NCBI GenBank assembly: GCA_003446015.1
Contig: DMBU01000108.1
Coordinates: 9,480-73,479 of the forward strand
DNA from: Bacteroidales bacterium
GTDB lineage: Bacteria; Bacteroidota; Bacteroidia; Bacteroidales; UBA12077
Length of the DNA: 64,000 bases
Direction: 5' to 3'
Positions within the stretch are counted from its first letter, which is position 1, and every line of letters begins with the position of its first letter. The notes beneath the pieces were generated by a model. That model was not told the DNA's origin and searched no databases. It was given only the letters and a program-made list of their open reading frames with translations. The translations under genes and the position numbers were made by a program. This document shows positions 8,797 to 17,919 of the stretch, piece by piece.

Positions 8797-9138
8797 CTAA
8801 TTTTCTTCTGCAGGCTTTTCCGTTTCAGGAACTGAAGTTGGAAACTGAGGCATTTGAGTAGGATCAACAGCATTATTAACTTGTTGTTCTATTTTTGATT
8901 TTTCTTCAATTTCACCACGAGGTATTGTCATTGTGGCAACTACGCTTAGAACAACTAAACTAACAGCTAATGTCCATGTAGCTTTTTCGAGAAAATCTGC
9001 TGTTTTTCTAACACCCATAACCTGATTTGAGCCTGAAAAATTAGATGCTAACCCGCCTCCCTTTGAGTTCTGAACCAACACAATTAAAGTTAGTAATATA
9101 CTCGCAATAATGATTAATACTGAAACTAATACGTACAT
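8797..9138 (-). CDS. secG: protein translocase subunit SecG
   Basis: Small membrane subunit of the SecYEG export channel. Its 113 residues have two membrane helices (about 2-22 and 54-75). Between them is the cytosolic loop with the hallmark QNSKGGGLASNFSG (24-37). The C-terminal tail is acidic and proline-rich (ending TEKPAEEN), as often found in this phylum. It is the last gene of an operon with the sigma54 regulator, lptE and the TPR protein, and it ends at a strong terminator. Confidence 0.95.
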   Translation of the reverse strand: MYVLVSVLIIIASILLTLIVLVQNSKGGGLASNFSGSNQVMGVRKTADFLEKATWTLAVSLVVLSVVATMTIPRGEIEEKSKIEQQVNNAVDPTQMPQFPTSVPETEKPAEEN

Positions 9139-9149
9139 ATCAAAGTATT

Positions 9150-10148
9150 TTATTGTTTGTTAATTTTTTCTTCAAGTATTTTAATTTGACTGGCAAAGTA
9201 AGCACTTTTTTCCGGATATTTCAAACTTAATTTTTCATAAGATTGAATTGCTTTTTCAAATAAACCTTGTTTGATATAAACCTTAACTAAAGTTTCGGAT
9301 AGAAGGTTGCTATCTTCCTTAGCGCTTTCTTCCGATATATCAACATTTTCCTCATTTGTTTCTTTTGGTTTTATCCTCGGATTTTGCTGTATAAACTGAG
9401 ATATTAAATCATTATCTTTTTTTAAAATTTCATGATCGGCGTAATTATTAATATCAAAGTATTCCGAAGATTTTTGCTTTTCATCGGACCATTTATTTTC
9501 GATACTTTCAGATTCGATTAATTCAAATGATTCTTTATCATCCTCTGCAATTTCTGATCTTTCAATCTTTTTAGCTGATTCAGCTTCGTCAATATCCAGG
9601 ATATCCCGTTTCTTTTTTAATTTACTGTTATCATCAGGGTCAGCATCAATTGTAATGATATTGTTTTTCCCTTCGCGTTCTTCCTCAATAAAATAAATCT
9701 CAGAGTGATATTTCAATTTATCATTTTCTTTCACAGCTGAAAATTCTAGTTGACTGGAAATGGTTTCTGAAATATTTTCACCCATTCCTTCAAAACTATC
9801 GTTTATTTTTCGACGAACATTTTTATGTTTTAATAATTGGGGATTGGGAATAAAATCATCCGTTTTTTGATCAGCAGTAATAACTTTTTCAGTTTCTTTA
9901 TCAGTTATCAGCTCAAATTCTGTGTTTAAAAATTTAAATAGCAAGTCCCGATCCGAAATATTTGCTGATAATTTTGAAAGTTCCTGATTGAAATTATCAC
10001 TATTTTGGACTTTTAACGCTTTCAAATATAAGCTGTGAGCTGTTTGAAAGTATGGATAATCCCATCTCAGTTTTTTCAACTCTGCCAGATTCGCTTTTTC
10101 AAGCAAACCGGGGTTTTCAATATATTTTATAATATCTGACTCTGTCAT
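9150..10148 (-). CDS. TPR-tailed cytosolic protein of unknown function
   Basis: A 332-residue, highly acidic protein without signal peptide. Residues 1-85 are helical (KANLAELKKLRWDYPYFQTAH is the conserved core). A long low-complexity charged middle (about 95-270) follows. The last 50 residues form a TPR-like helix pair (LVKVYIKQGLFEKAIQSYEK then YFASQIKILEEKI). It sits between lptE and secG with gaps of 6 and 11 bases, so it is translationally linked to envelope-biogenesis genes. The arrangement is common in Bacteroidota, but the function is unknown to me. Confidence 0.85.
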   Translation of the reverse strand: MTESDIIKYIENPGLLEKANLAELKKLRWDYPYFQTAHSLYLKALKVQNSDNFNQELSKLSANISDRDLLFKFLNTEFELITDKETEKVITADQKTDDFIPNPQLLKHKNVRRKINDSFEGMGENISETISSQLEFSAVKENDKLKYHSEIYFIEEEREGKNNIITIDADPDDNSKLKKKRDILDIDEAESAKKIERSEIAEDDKESFELIESESIENKWSDEKQKSSEYFDINNYADHEILKKDNDLISQFIQQNPRIKPKETNEENVDISEESAKEDSNLLSETLVKVYIKQGLFEKAIQSYEKLSLKYPEKSAYFASQIKILEEKINKQ

Positions 10149-10154
10149 TAAATA

Positions 10155-10658
10155 TTACCAGTTTACAACTGATTTATTAAAAATATCTTCAATCAATTTT
10201 TCCACAATTTCCTCAACTTTTTCTTGCTCAACAGCAGACAAATCCAAATCACTGTCGTAATCGGCAAACTGTGTAAAGTTAGTGTCGAAATTATATTCGG
10301 GTTCTATTTCATTGGTAAATTTCACATGTACAGTAATGGAAAGCCTGTTTTGAGATGCAGTTTCATCCCCGGTAATTGCCATTGGCTTAACTTCATAATT
10401 TGTTATTTCGCCTTCAAAATTCAGGTGCCCGGCATCATTTACTACCATAAGACTAGTTTGTGATTTAAATTTATCTTTAAGTTCATCTGTAAAATATTGT
10501 TCCAGATTGGCCAATCCTAAAGGTGCCCGGTTCACAAAATACTGAACAGAGATCGTTTTTACATCAGGTGCAATAGATGCTCCTGTTAATGAATATTTGA
10601 TTGTACAAGCCTGATTTATAAACGCAAATAATAAAATGAACAGTGCTAATTTTCTCAT
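10155..10658 (-). CDS. lptE: LptE-like LPS-assembly lipoprotein
   Basis: Predicted outer-membrane lipoprotein that plugs the LptD barrel. Its 167 residues begin with a lipoprotein signal ending in NQAC (lipid Cys18). The family pattern YSLTGASIAPDVKTISVQYF follows, then a helix with L..YFTDELKDKFKSQTSL, the strand LNFEGEITNYEVKP, and a late SAVEQEKVEEIVEKLIEDIFN helix. It starts 4 bases after the stop of the sigma54 activator. The symbol rests on family resemblance and the typical Bacteroidota order sigma54 activator-lptE-TPR-secG. Confidence 0.85.
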   Translation of the reverse strand: MRKLALFILLFAFINQACTIKYSLTGASIAPDVKTISVQYFVNRAPLGLANLEQYFTDELKDKFKSQTSLMVVNDAGHLNFEGEITNYEVKPMAITGDETASQNRLSITVHVKFTNEIEPEYNFDTNFTQFADYDSDLDLSAVEQEKVEEIVEKLIEDIFNKSVVNW

Positions 10659-10661
10659 AAT

Positions 10662-11891
10662 CTAATCTATGTTGTATTCCTTAATTTTTCTATAAAGTGT
10701 TCTTTCAGATATTCCTAAATCCTGTGATGCATATTTCCTTTTACCATTATGCTTCTCAAGGGCCTTTTTTATCAGTTCAATTTCTTTATCCTCCAGCGAA
10801 AGAGATTCTTCAATAAACTCCTCAGTGTCTTCAATATCGGAATCATCAACCTGATTTACTGAAGATTGATGTACCCCTGAAGGATTAATGATGGATGAAG
10901 AAGCCTGATTTATATTATGGATTAAGCGATCGGCATTTTCAATATGATCCATACTAACTCCTTTATCGATAATTTCGTGAACCAGCTTTTTAAGATTGTT
11001 TAAATCGCCCTTCATATCGAATAAAAACTTGTATAAAATCTCGCGTTCAGTTGCAAAAGTTTTTTCATCAACTAAATCATTTTTATATAAAGCAGGTAAT
11101 TTATTTGGATAATAATTGGGTAAATATTTCTTTAAGACTTCGGCATTAATTATTCTGTTCTCTTCGATAACCGACAACTGCTCAGTAATATTTTTTAATT
11201 GCCGGACATTACCGGGCCACTCGTATTTTGCAAGAATTTGTTGAGCTTCATCATCCAGACTGATCGGAGGCATTCTGTAACGTTCAGCAAAATCGGTAGC
11301 AAATTTTCTAAATAACAAATAAATATCACCCCCTCGCTCTTTTAAAGGAGGAATAATAATTGGGACCGTATTTAAGCGGTAATATAAATCTTCTCTGAAG
11401 CGATTTTCTTCAATGGCTTTTACTAAATCGATATTTGTAGCCGCAATAAGCCTAACATTTGTTTTTTGAGGTTTTGATGAACCAACCCGAAGAAACTCCC
11501 CGGATTCCAGTACACGCAGAAGTCTAACTTGTGTAGACATTGGAAGTTCTGCAACCTCATCCAGAAAAATCGTTCCTTCATCTGCAACTTCAAAATAACC
11601 CTGACGGCTATCATGAGCTCCGGTAAAAGAGCCTTTCTCGTGACCAAAAAGTTCTGAATCAATAGTTCCTTCTGGTATTGCACCGCAGTTTACAGGAATA
11701 TATTTACCATGTTTTCTGGAGCTGAAATTATGTATGATCTGGGGAAAAACTTCTTTACCTGTACCGCTTTCACCTGTAATAAGAACAGACAGATCTGTTG
11801 GTGCAACTTGTGCAGCAACATCAATAGCGCGGTTTAAACCAAACGAATTACCTATAATTCCAAATCGTTGTTTAATTTTCTGAATGTCCAT
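10662..11891 (-). CDS. sigma54-dependent activator without input domain
   Basis: An AAA+ enhancer-binding protein of 409 residues. Walker A is GESGTGKE (40-47). The sigma54-contact loop is GSFTGA (87-92; Ser replaces the commoner Ala). Walker B is FLDEVAEL (109-116), and an arginine-finger region FREDLYYRLN follows. The C-terminus (about 365-409) is a Fis-type helix-turn-helix ending RTLYRKIKEYNID. The AAA+ module starts almost at residue 1, so there is no receiver, GAF or PAS sensor. Activity may be set by expression level or a partner. It leads the lptE-TPR-secG operon. Targets cannot be read here. Confidence 0.95.
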   Translation of the reverse strand: MDIQKIKQRFGIIGNSFGLNRAIDVAAQVAPTDLSVLITGESGTGKEVFPQIIHNFSSRKHGKYIPVNCGAIPEGTIDSELFGHEKGSFTGAHDSRQGYFEVADEGTIFLDEVAELPMSTQVRLLRVLESGEFLRVGSSKPQKTNVRLIAATNIDLVKAIEENRFREDLYYRLNTVPIIIPPLKERGGDIYLLFRKFATDFAERYRMPPISLDDEAQQILAKYEWPGNVRQLKNITEQLSVIEENRIINAEVLKKYLPNYYPNKLPALYKNDLVDEKTFATEREILYKFLFDMKGDLNNLKKLVHEIIDKGVSMDHIENADRLIHNINQASSSIINPSGVHQSSVNQVDDSDIEDTEEFIEESLSLEDKEIELIKKALEKHNGKRKYASQDLGISERTLYRKIKEYNID

Positions 11892-12012
11892 TGAAATTAA
11901 TTTTTAATTGCCTTTTTTAATATGACAAAATTACAATTTTAAATTTGTAATCTTATTTTTTTAACAAGATTTAAGAAATATTAGCTGTCATTAAGGCAGC
12001 CTTTAGTTTTGA

Positions 12013-12040
12013 GTTTCAAGTTTAGAGTTTAGAGTTAAAA
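12013..12040. repeat. degenerate heptamer tandem repeat
   Basis: Four consecutive heptamers: gtttcaa, gtttaga, gtttaga, gttaaaa. The build resembles the heptamer arrays at 23374-23399, 23774-23799 and 27077-27097. It lies upstream of kdsB. Confidence 0.5.
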
Positions 12041-12068
12041 TTTAACCTTTTCATTAAGGATTAAATTG

Positions 12069-12076
12069 TAAATTTG
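12069..12076 (+). promoter_or_regulatory. candidate -7 box for kdsB
   Basis: TAAATTTG matches TAnnTTTG and would start transcription about 16 bases before the kdsB ATG. No clear -33 TTTG was found at the usual distance. Confidence 0.45.
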
Positions 12077-12098
12077 TGATTATTAAAATTATTCAAAT

Positions 12099-12839
12099 AT
12101 GGATTTTATAGGTATTATTCCTGCTCGTTTTGCTTCAACCCGTTTTCCGGGCAAACCCTTAGTTGATATTCATGGTAAATCAATGATTGAGCGGGTTTAT
12201 GAGCAAGCTAAAAAGGCTTTAGAATATGTTTATGTTGCAACCGATGATGAAAAAATTGCCGCTGAAGTTCAGCGTTTTGGAGGTTGTGTTGTGATGACAT
12301 CCGAAAAACATCAAAGCGGAACCGATAGACTTGCCGAAGCCATTGACATTATAAGAAAAGAAACGAAAGAAAATTTTGATGTTGTTATCAATATTCAGGG
12401 AGATGAGCCATTTATTCAACCCAAGCAAATTGAAGAAATAAAGTCTTGTTTTGATAATCCCTTAACTAAAATTGCAACTCTGGTAAAAAAGATTGAGAAT
12501 AACGAAGATGTTTTCGATATTAATAAGCCCAAAGTTATTTTTAATAAAAAAATGCAGGCTATTTACTTTAGTCGTTCACCTATTCCTTTTTTAAGAGGAA
12601 TTGAAAAAGAGCAATGGCATTTAAAACATGATTTCTACAAACATATTGGAATGTATGCTTATAAAATAAAGACCTTAAACGAATTAACGGAACTGGAACA
12701 ATCGCCGCTTGAACTTGCCGAATCGTTAGAGCAATTGCGCTGGATCGAAAATGGCTATGCTATTTATGTAGCTATTACGAAATTTGATAGTTTTGGAGTA
12801 GATACACCAGAAGATTTGGAAAAAATTTTAAAGAAATAG
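12099..12839 (+). CDS. kdsB: 3-deoxy-manno-octulosonate cytidylyltransferase
   Basis: Makes CMP-KDO from CTP and KDO for the LPS core. The 246 residues are the normal length. The N-terminal nucleotide-binding signature is IIPARFASTRFPGKPL (6-21). Further blocks are ATDDEKI near 47-53, SGTDRLAEA near 73-81 and NIQGDEPFI near 98-106. LRWIENGYAI and GVDTPEDLEKI close the protein. It is transcribed alone on the plus strand, divergent from the sigma54-activator operon, and is followed by a long palindromic repeat cluster rather than another gene. Confidence 0.97.
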   Translation: MDFIGIIPARFASTRFPGKPLVDIHGKSMIERVYEQAKKALEYVYVATDDEKIAAEVQRFGGCVVMTSEKHQSGTDRLAEAIDIIRKETKENFDVVINIQGDEPFIQPKQIEEIKSCFDNPLTKIATLVKKIENNEDVFDINKPKVIFNKKMQAIYFSRSPIPFLRGIEKEQWHLKHDFYKHIGMYAYKIKTLNELTELEQSPLELAESLEQLRWIENGYAIYVAITKFDSFGVDTPEDLEKILKK

Positions 12840-12844
12840 TGTTT

Positions 12845-13275
12845 ATTGGGCATTCCTGCCCGATGATTTAGATTATTTTTATATTAAACAAACTAGAAAG
12901 TAACTTATAAGTCTCAACGGGTAAGAATACCCGTTGTACTTGTTGTAAATCTAAAACAAATAGGTTCTATCAAAGGACAGGCCTGTCTTCGACAGGTAAA
13001 AATGTGCATTGTACTGCTGTACATCAGGCATTCTTGCCTGATGAAAAAGTATTCAGCGTTAACACAAAAGAAGATGTAGTATACTGTTATTTATTACATT
13101 GAAAGTGGTTGCAACGGACAGGAATGTCCGTTGTACAAAAAAACAATGGTTGCAACGGACAAGAATGTCCGTTGTACTTGGTACATCAGGCATTCTTGCC
13201 TGATGATTTTCTTGAGCATCTATGTTCGTATTTGAAATTCAACTGTTATTTTTCAACGCACAGGAATGTGCGTTG
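12845..13275. repeat. cluster of REP/BIME-like palindromes
   Basis: A gene-free stretch of about 430 bases holds eight hairpin elements of two kinds. Kind A has arms beginning CAACG and a loop like aggaat: 12915-12936, 13112-13133, 13153-13174, 13254-13275, with a damaged copy near 12975-13013. Kind B has arms CATCAGGCA/TGCCTGATG: 13022-13043 and 13184-13205, with a variant at 12845-12864. A and B come as pairs about 10 bases apart (13153-13205, and the damaged A plus B at 12975-13043). The arms of kind A differ between copies but stay complementary (GGACA/TGTCC, GCACA/TGTGC, GGGT/ACCC). No transposase of the RAYT type is in the window. Confidence 0.85.
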
Positions 13276-13286
13276 TACTGGCACAT

Positions 13287-13326
13287 AAAAAAACATCCGA
13301 TGTTTTTGAGGCATCGGATGTTTTTT
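13287..13326. terminator. terminator after the DUF5689 lipoprotein gene
   Basis: AAAACATCCGATG and CATCGGATGTTTT form a 13-bp stem with A- and T-runs on both sides, so it can work on either strand. It lies 23 bases past the stop of the minus-strand gene. Confidence 0.85.
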
Positions 13327-13349
13327 ATTAATTATTTATAAAAGGCTAT

Positions 13350-15023
13350 TTATTTTGCACTTTCTTTTAATAGTACATTTCCTACTTCCCAAGTTGCAGC
13401 ACCACCTGTTGTACTTACATATTTGAATGCAATAAAGAAATTTGCTTCGCCATCATAAGTTGATAAATCAATATCACCAGAAGCAGCAAAATCCCAAGAG
13501 TTTCCAGCAGGGCGCGAGAATCCTGTTAAAGGAGTCCATGTTCCCTGACCTGTTGGATTGCTTGTTCCATCATAATCTGTTGAAACTAAAACCTGCGCAT
13601 CATTGTATGATGTTAAAAAGTTAATCGCTTCACGAAGAACCATTGTTACGTTTGCTTTTCCAGTTAAATCAATTTTTGGAGAAACTAACCAGTCTTCATT
13701 AGCCTTGTTTGAACCAGCATAACCGCTCATTTTTGCACAACCATTATCATAAGTTGCATATACCCATAATTCAGCACCTGTAATACTAAATGCGTTAAAC
13801 CCACTAATATCCGCTGCAAAATCTTCTTCATAAAAACCTGTCTCAGGAATAATGCCAGTTCCATCCATCCAGTAACCTGTTACTGATTTTAATCCAGGGG
13901 CGCTAAAATATGATTCTAAACTTCCTAAAAGTTTTACTTGTTTACCTAAGTTTCCAACATTATCTACTAAGTTTAACGGATTTCGAATATCACCAGCAGG
14001 TAGTTGAACGATTAAACAATTTGCAATATCAGTTTCTGCTGCACTGGCAGCAATAATCATATTTGAGTTTGTTACAAATGGAGCAGTAAATGAAGCTACA
14101 TAAGTTGCTGTATTTGTTTCATATACACCCACAATATAACCTTCAACCCAAACACCTGATTGACCTTGGTTAGATATACCTAAAACTACATCGAAAGGGT
14201 CATCAAATGTTCCGATACCAGAACCAGTTCCTCCGCCGCCGGTGTTAGTATCAAATCTTTCATTTGTCATTTCAACTTCGCTTAATTTTCTAATGTAAAG
14301 TTGCATATCATTATTGTACTGCCCTACAATAGCAACAATTGAACCACTGCCATTTGGTACATTTGAACTTGCAAAAGTTGAATAACCGCTGGTTCTTACA
14401 ATAATTTGATTATCAGAAGTATCTTGCAACATTCTATTTTCAGTTGCTAAAGTTTCTGAATTTGCAAATGTATTTGCTGTATCAGAGTCAATAAACTGAA
14501 TGTTAGAAATCTTAACTAATCTTCCTTGCCAATATGATTTATTTGCTACTATTTCTTCTATAGTTGCATCTTCGGGAACTCTTTTATTATTTCTTCCCTG
14601 TTTAATCAAGTTATCATCAACATTAATACCAGCGCCAGTTACAGAGTTTATCTGGAAAAGCTCACTATATTTCATTACAATAAGATCTTTCAGATATATC
14701 CTGACAGAATCGCCAATATAAACTCCACCAGAAACATCCTGATAACAAGCTATTGCAGCTGTAGCATCCTGAATAAAAAATGTACGGTAACTGTTATCTG
14801 TTTCATTATCCATAGTAACAGTTGCATAAACGGAAGCATCTTCTTCAAATAAATAAGTTCCTGCAGTCAAAAAAGCTTTAACTTGAGCAATTGTATACAC
14901 ATCACCAATAGGAATCTGAGGAACTACAGGTTTGTCGTAATCATCGTCTACACATGCAAACGAGATAGCAACTAATGCAAGCATTAATGCCATAACTTGT
15001 GAAAATCTACTAAATTTTTTCAT
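13350..15023 (-). CDS. surface lipoprotein with DUF5689, DUF6359-like and jelly-roll domains
   Basis: A 557-residue lipoprotein. The lipobox ends SFAC (Cys24), followed by VDDDYDK, an acidic stretch resembling the Bacteroidota lipoprotein surface-export signal. Residues about 40-250 match DUF5689 (an OB-like domain, with YWQGRLVKISNIQF as a landmark). About 265-385 resemble DUF6359 (GTFDDPFDVVLG, WVEGYIVG). About 395-555 form a choice-of-anchor-J type jelly roll (EDWLVSPKIDLTG). It is 25 bases downstream of the TonB receptor, so the two form a receptor plus surface lipoprotein pair. With the divergent nuclease gene this suggests capture of nucleic acid or phosphate esters, which is inference. 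Confidence 0.85.
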   Translation of the reverse strand: MKKFSRFSQVMALMLALVAISFACVDDDYDKPVVPQIPIGDVYTIAQVKAFLTAGTYLFEEDASVYATVTMDNETDNSYRTFFIQDATAAIACYQDVSGGVYIGDSVRIYLKDLIVMKYSELFQINSVTGAGINVDDNLIKQGRNNKRVPEDATIEEIVANKSYWQGRLVKISNIQFIDSDTANTFANSETLATENRMLQDTSDNQIIVRTSGYSTFASSNVPNGSGSIVAIVGQYNNDMQLYIRKLSEVEMTNERFDTNTGGGGTGSGIGTFDDPFDVVLGISNQGQSGVWVEGYIVGVYETNTATYVASFTAPFVTNSNMIIAASAAETDIANCLIVQLPAGDIRNPLNLVDNVGNLGKQVKLLGSLESYFSAPGLKSVTGYWMDGTGIIPETGFYEEDFAADISGFNAFSITGAELWVYATYDNGCAKMSGYAGSNKANEDWLVSPKIDLTGKANVTMVLREAINFLTSYNDAQVLVSTDYDGTSNPTGQGTWTPLTGFSRPAGNSWDFAASGDIDLSTYDGEANFFIAFKYVSTTGGAATWEVGNVLLKESAK

Positions 15024-15048
15024 GATATTTATTTTTTATTTTTTCTAA

Positions 15049-17760
15049 TTAAAAACTAAAGGTCAATATTAACATATACGTTCTTCCATACATATAATAA
15101 TAATATGAAGGAAATTTTTCAAGGTCATGATTTTCATAATCAAACCTTAACTGCTCATATCCTCCTGTAATTATTTCCTGATTATCCAGAACATTATTTA
15201 CTGTTGCAAATAAACTAAGGTAATACTTATCGAATCGCCATGATTTACCTGCTTTCAAATTCAATGTAAATGAACTTGGTAGTTTTTCCTGGCTTAAAAT
15301 ATCGCTTGCAAGGTCAGAATTTATGTCAACACCTTCAACCGCTAATGAAGTTCTTCGTGCGGGGTTAAAACTCAGGTAAGTATTATCGAAGTAATTAATA
15401 TCTCCTGAAACCCACCATCCTTTCGGTGCTCTGTATTCAGCTCCAAAAGAAAGAGCTGTTTGAGGTGTTCCATCAACCCTGTAATCTTGCACATAAACTG
15501 TTTCGTTTGTTGCAATTGACTCTGAATTATTATCTCTTGAAATACTAACATTTGGGCGTGAGCTATAAGTAAATTGGCCAAGTGATGCAGCAGCAGAAAG
15601 AGTTATTGTTGATGTTACTTTACCTTCGAGTCCTAACTCAATACCAATGTGTTCTTTATCCATTCCTGTAATAGCATAGTTTACAAAATTTCTATATCCA
15701 TCGTGATAAAAACTCATCACATCTGTTTGATCTTTAAAAGTGGTGTAATATGCTGAGAATCTACCTGTAATATATGGTAATCGGGCTAAATAATTCACAT
15801 CAAAACTCATTATTTTCTCGTCGGTTAAACCATCAACCAACTGATCACGAGTTCGAGGAGAAACATAGGCATCATCAAAATATGGTGCTCGTGTTACATA
15901 AGCTCCATTTGCATAAACAATATGTCGACCGGTTATTTTATAGGTAAGTCCACCGTTAATGTTGTAATTTAAGAACGATTGTTTTTCAGAATCACCGTAT
16001 GAGTTATCAGGAAATTTACCTACTCTCATATTACCTGTCCGGTTAAAAGAGGTGTTTGATAATCCAAGTCCCAAATATAAATCCAAATTATCGATGGTAT
16101 AATCTGCTTTTACCAAGCCGCCTATTCGATCAATATTTGCATCGTAATCATAACCAAACACATCGCCTACGCGTGCTATTCTATTTGGGTTATTTAAATC
16201 ACTTTGCAACTGATCAGGATTGTCGACATCTCCTTCGGCAAACTTGTCAATATCATACCAGAATTCACCGCCGAGTAAGTCGCTTACTTCTTTAAAATGA
16301 CGTCCTGTATAATTTGTATAACTAACATTTGCCAAAACATTAAAATCCTGATTTATTTCGTAATTAAATTTCATGTTAGCAGAAATCTGTGAATGATCAA
16401 TACGTCGATCTTCAATCATATATTTTGAACGAATTCCAAGATAATCGTTCCCTTCAATTCCATCAAGATCTTCTACAAGATAATATTCATCGCTGTTTGC
16501 CTGATACATTGCATCCCAATCAATATGTCTGCTTACCCAACCAACTGAAGGGTCATCACTGTTATGTGGCAAATATTTATAATATGTAGGTCTCGGATCT
16601 CTTGCATCACCCCAGTTTAATGCGGTACCACCATCTCTTCCGAAAGAATACGAGACAGAAGTGTTCAAATCCATTTTTTCATTTATATTCCATAAATGAT
16701 TTAACATGATGTAAGGTTTCATCGTATTAGCAACCCTGGCGTTTCGAACCTCTCCATCCTGATAACCCCAGTTTGCATTATAATAATTGTCGTCTTCTAA
16801 ATCATATATTTCTTGAGGCGCTCCTGCAGATTTTCCTCTTTTGTTTGGAGTGACAAATGCCGTTAAAGAAATCGACTGATTTTCGTTAATCACTTTCTCG
16901 GCTGCAATAAAATAAGCCCAGGCATCATAAAAGGTTCCTTCGACATATCCTTCTTCGGCCCAACGATGAGAACCTGATACGGTAAACGCCCAGTTATTTT
17001 CCATTAAACCTGTAGAAGCTGTTGCCATTACCCTGTTCCTATAATTACTTATGGTGGACATATAAGAAAGCTTTACTCCAGGCCTGTATTCAGAAGCTCT
17101 TGTAAGAAGATTTGCTCCACCTCCAAGATAAGATAAGGATAGGTCGTTATTATCCTGGCCAAAATAAATTTCTTTATTACGAAGCACATCATTCAGACCT
17201 CCCCAATCGGAATATTTGGCTCTACCGGTTTCTAAATCATTCATTTCAATTCCATTGAAATAAATCGCAGTGTTTTCAGAATCATATCCCCTGGCTCTAA
17301 AACGAACAGCACCAAAAGTATAGGCAGCAATTTCGGAGAAAACATCATCTGAAGACTGCAATAATCCACTCATTGCCTGAGAACTCTCTTCTTCAAGATC
17401 CGATTCCTCTAATACAACCATTGGTAAGTCGACAGAAACGTCATTATACGTAAAAACCAATTCAACAGACCCAATGTTTCCAACTTCATTCTCATTCAAT
17501 TGAAATTCCAGCTCTTTTGATTCATATCCATACCCGGTAAAAATTAATGTTCCAACTCCTACAGGAACATTTTCTAAAATAAATTCTCCTTTGCCATCGG
17601 TATTCGCTTCAATAGATGTTCCGTTTACCTGTACAGATATTCCTTCGACAGGTTTTGAGGTTTTGCTATCAATTAATTTACCCTGAACAGAACCAGTCTG
17701 AGCCAGAGATGAAAAAGCGAAAAACAACGAGAGAACAAAAAATAATGCAAGATGTCTCAT
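15049..17760 (-). CDS. TonB-dependent outer-membrane receptor (DUF5689-associated)
   Basis: A 903-residue receptor. After a signal peptide (about 1-20) comes a carboxypeptidase-regulatory-like beta sandwich (GSVQGKLIDSKTSKPVEG, about 22-105). A plug domain follows (about 140-250, RARGYDSENTAIYFNGIEMND), then a large barrel that ends in aromatic Phe (MLILTFSF). No His/Cys-rich metal signature is evident. It is the first gene of a two-gene transcript with the DUF5689 lipoprotein and is divergent from a secreted endonuclease/exonuclease/phosphatase gene 160 bases away. The substrate is not known; the neighbours point to extracellular DNA/RNA or phosphodiesters. Confidence 0.93.
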   Translation of the reverse strand: MRHLALFFVLSLFFAFSSLAQTGSVQGKLIDSKTSKPVEGISVQVNGTSIEANTDGKGEFILENVPVGVGTLIFTGYGYESKELEFQLNENEVGNIGSVELVFTYNDVSVDLPMVVLEESDLEEESSQAMSGLLQSSDDVFSEIAAYTFGAVRFRARGYDSENTAIYFNGIEMNDLETGRAKYSDWGGLNDVLRNKEIYFGQDNNDLSLSYLGGGANLLTRASEYRPGVKLSYMSTISNYRNRVMATASTGLMENNWAFTVSGSHRWAEEGYVEGTFYDAWAYFIAAEKVINENQSISLTAFVTPNKRGKSAGAPQEIYDLEDDNYYNANWGYQDGEVRNARVANTMKPYIMLNHLWNINEKMDLNTSVSYSFGRDGGTALNWGDARDPRPTYYKYLPHNSDDPSVGWVSRHIDWDAMYQANSDEYYLVEDLDGIEGNDYLGIRSKYMIEDRRIDHSQISANMKFNYEINQDFNVLANVSYTNYTGRHFKEVSDLLGGEFWYDIDKFAEGDVDNPDQLQSDLNNPNRIARVGDVFGYDYDANIDRIGGLVKADYTIDNLDLYLGLGLSNTSFNRTGNMRVGKFPDNSYGDSEKQSFLNYNINGGLTYKITGRHIVYANGAYVTRAPYFDDAYVSPRTRDQLVDGLTDEKIMSFDVNYLARLPYITGRFSAYYTTFKDQTDVMSFYHDGYRNFVNYAITGMDKEHIGIELGLEGKVTSTITLSAAASLGQFTYSSRPNVSISRDNNSESIATNETVYVQDYRVDGTPQTALSFGAEYRAPKGWWVSGDINYFDNTYLSFNPARRTSLAVEGVDINSDLASDILSQEKLPSSFTLNLKAGKSWRFDKYYLSLFATVNNVLDNQEIITGGYEQLRFDYENHDLEKFPSYYYYMYGRTYMLILTFSF

Positions 17761-17919
17761 ATGTTTAGGTTAGTTAAATAGTTAGATTGTTTAATTTTCA
17801 CAATATCTCAGGCTTAAAAAACAACCTTAATTTTAAGGTGAGGGAGGTAAAAATACACACTAAGTTTTTAACTTCCGAAAATTTTTCATACAATTACCAA
17901 CAAATTATAAATCAATACT

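Noticed and set aside
12845..13275. CRISPR array
   Set aside because: The repeats are palindromes of two kinds at irregular distances (from 10 to 90 bases) without uniform spacers, and no cas gene is near.
17761..17919. riboswitch before the TonB receptor
   Set aside because: No cobalamin, TPP or other aptamer signature could be seen in either strand; likewise none before thiL or the receptor at 19900-22317.
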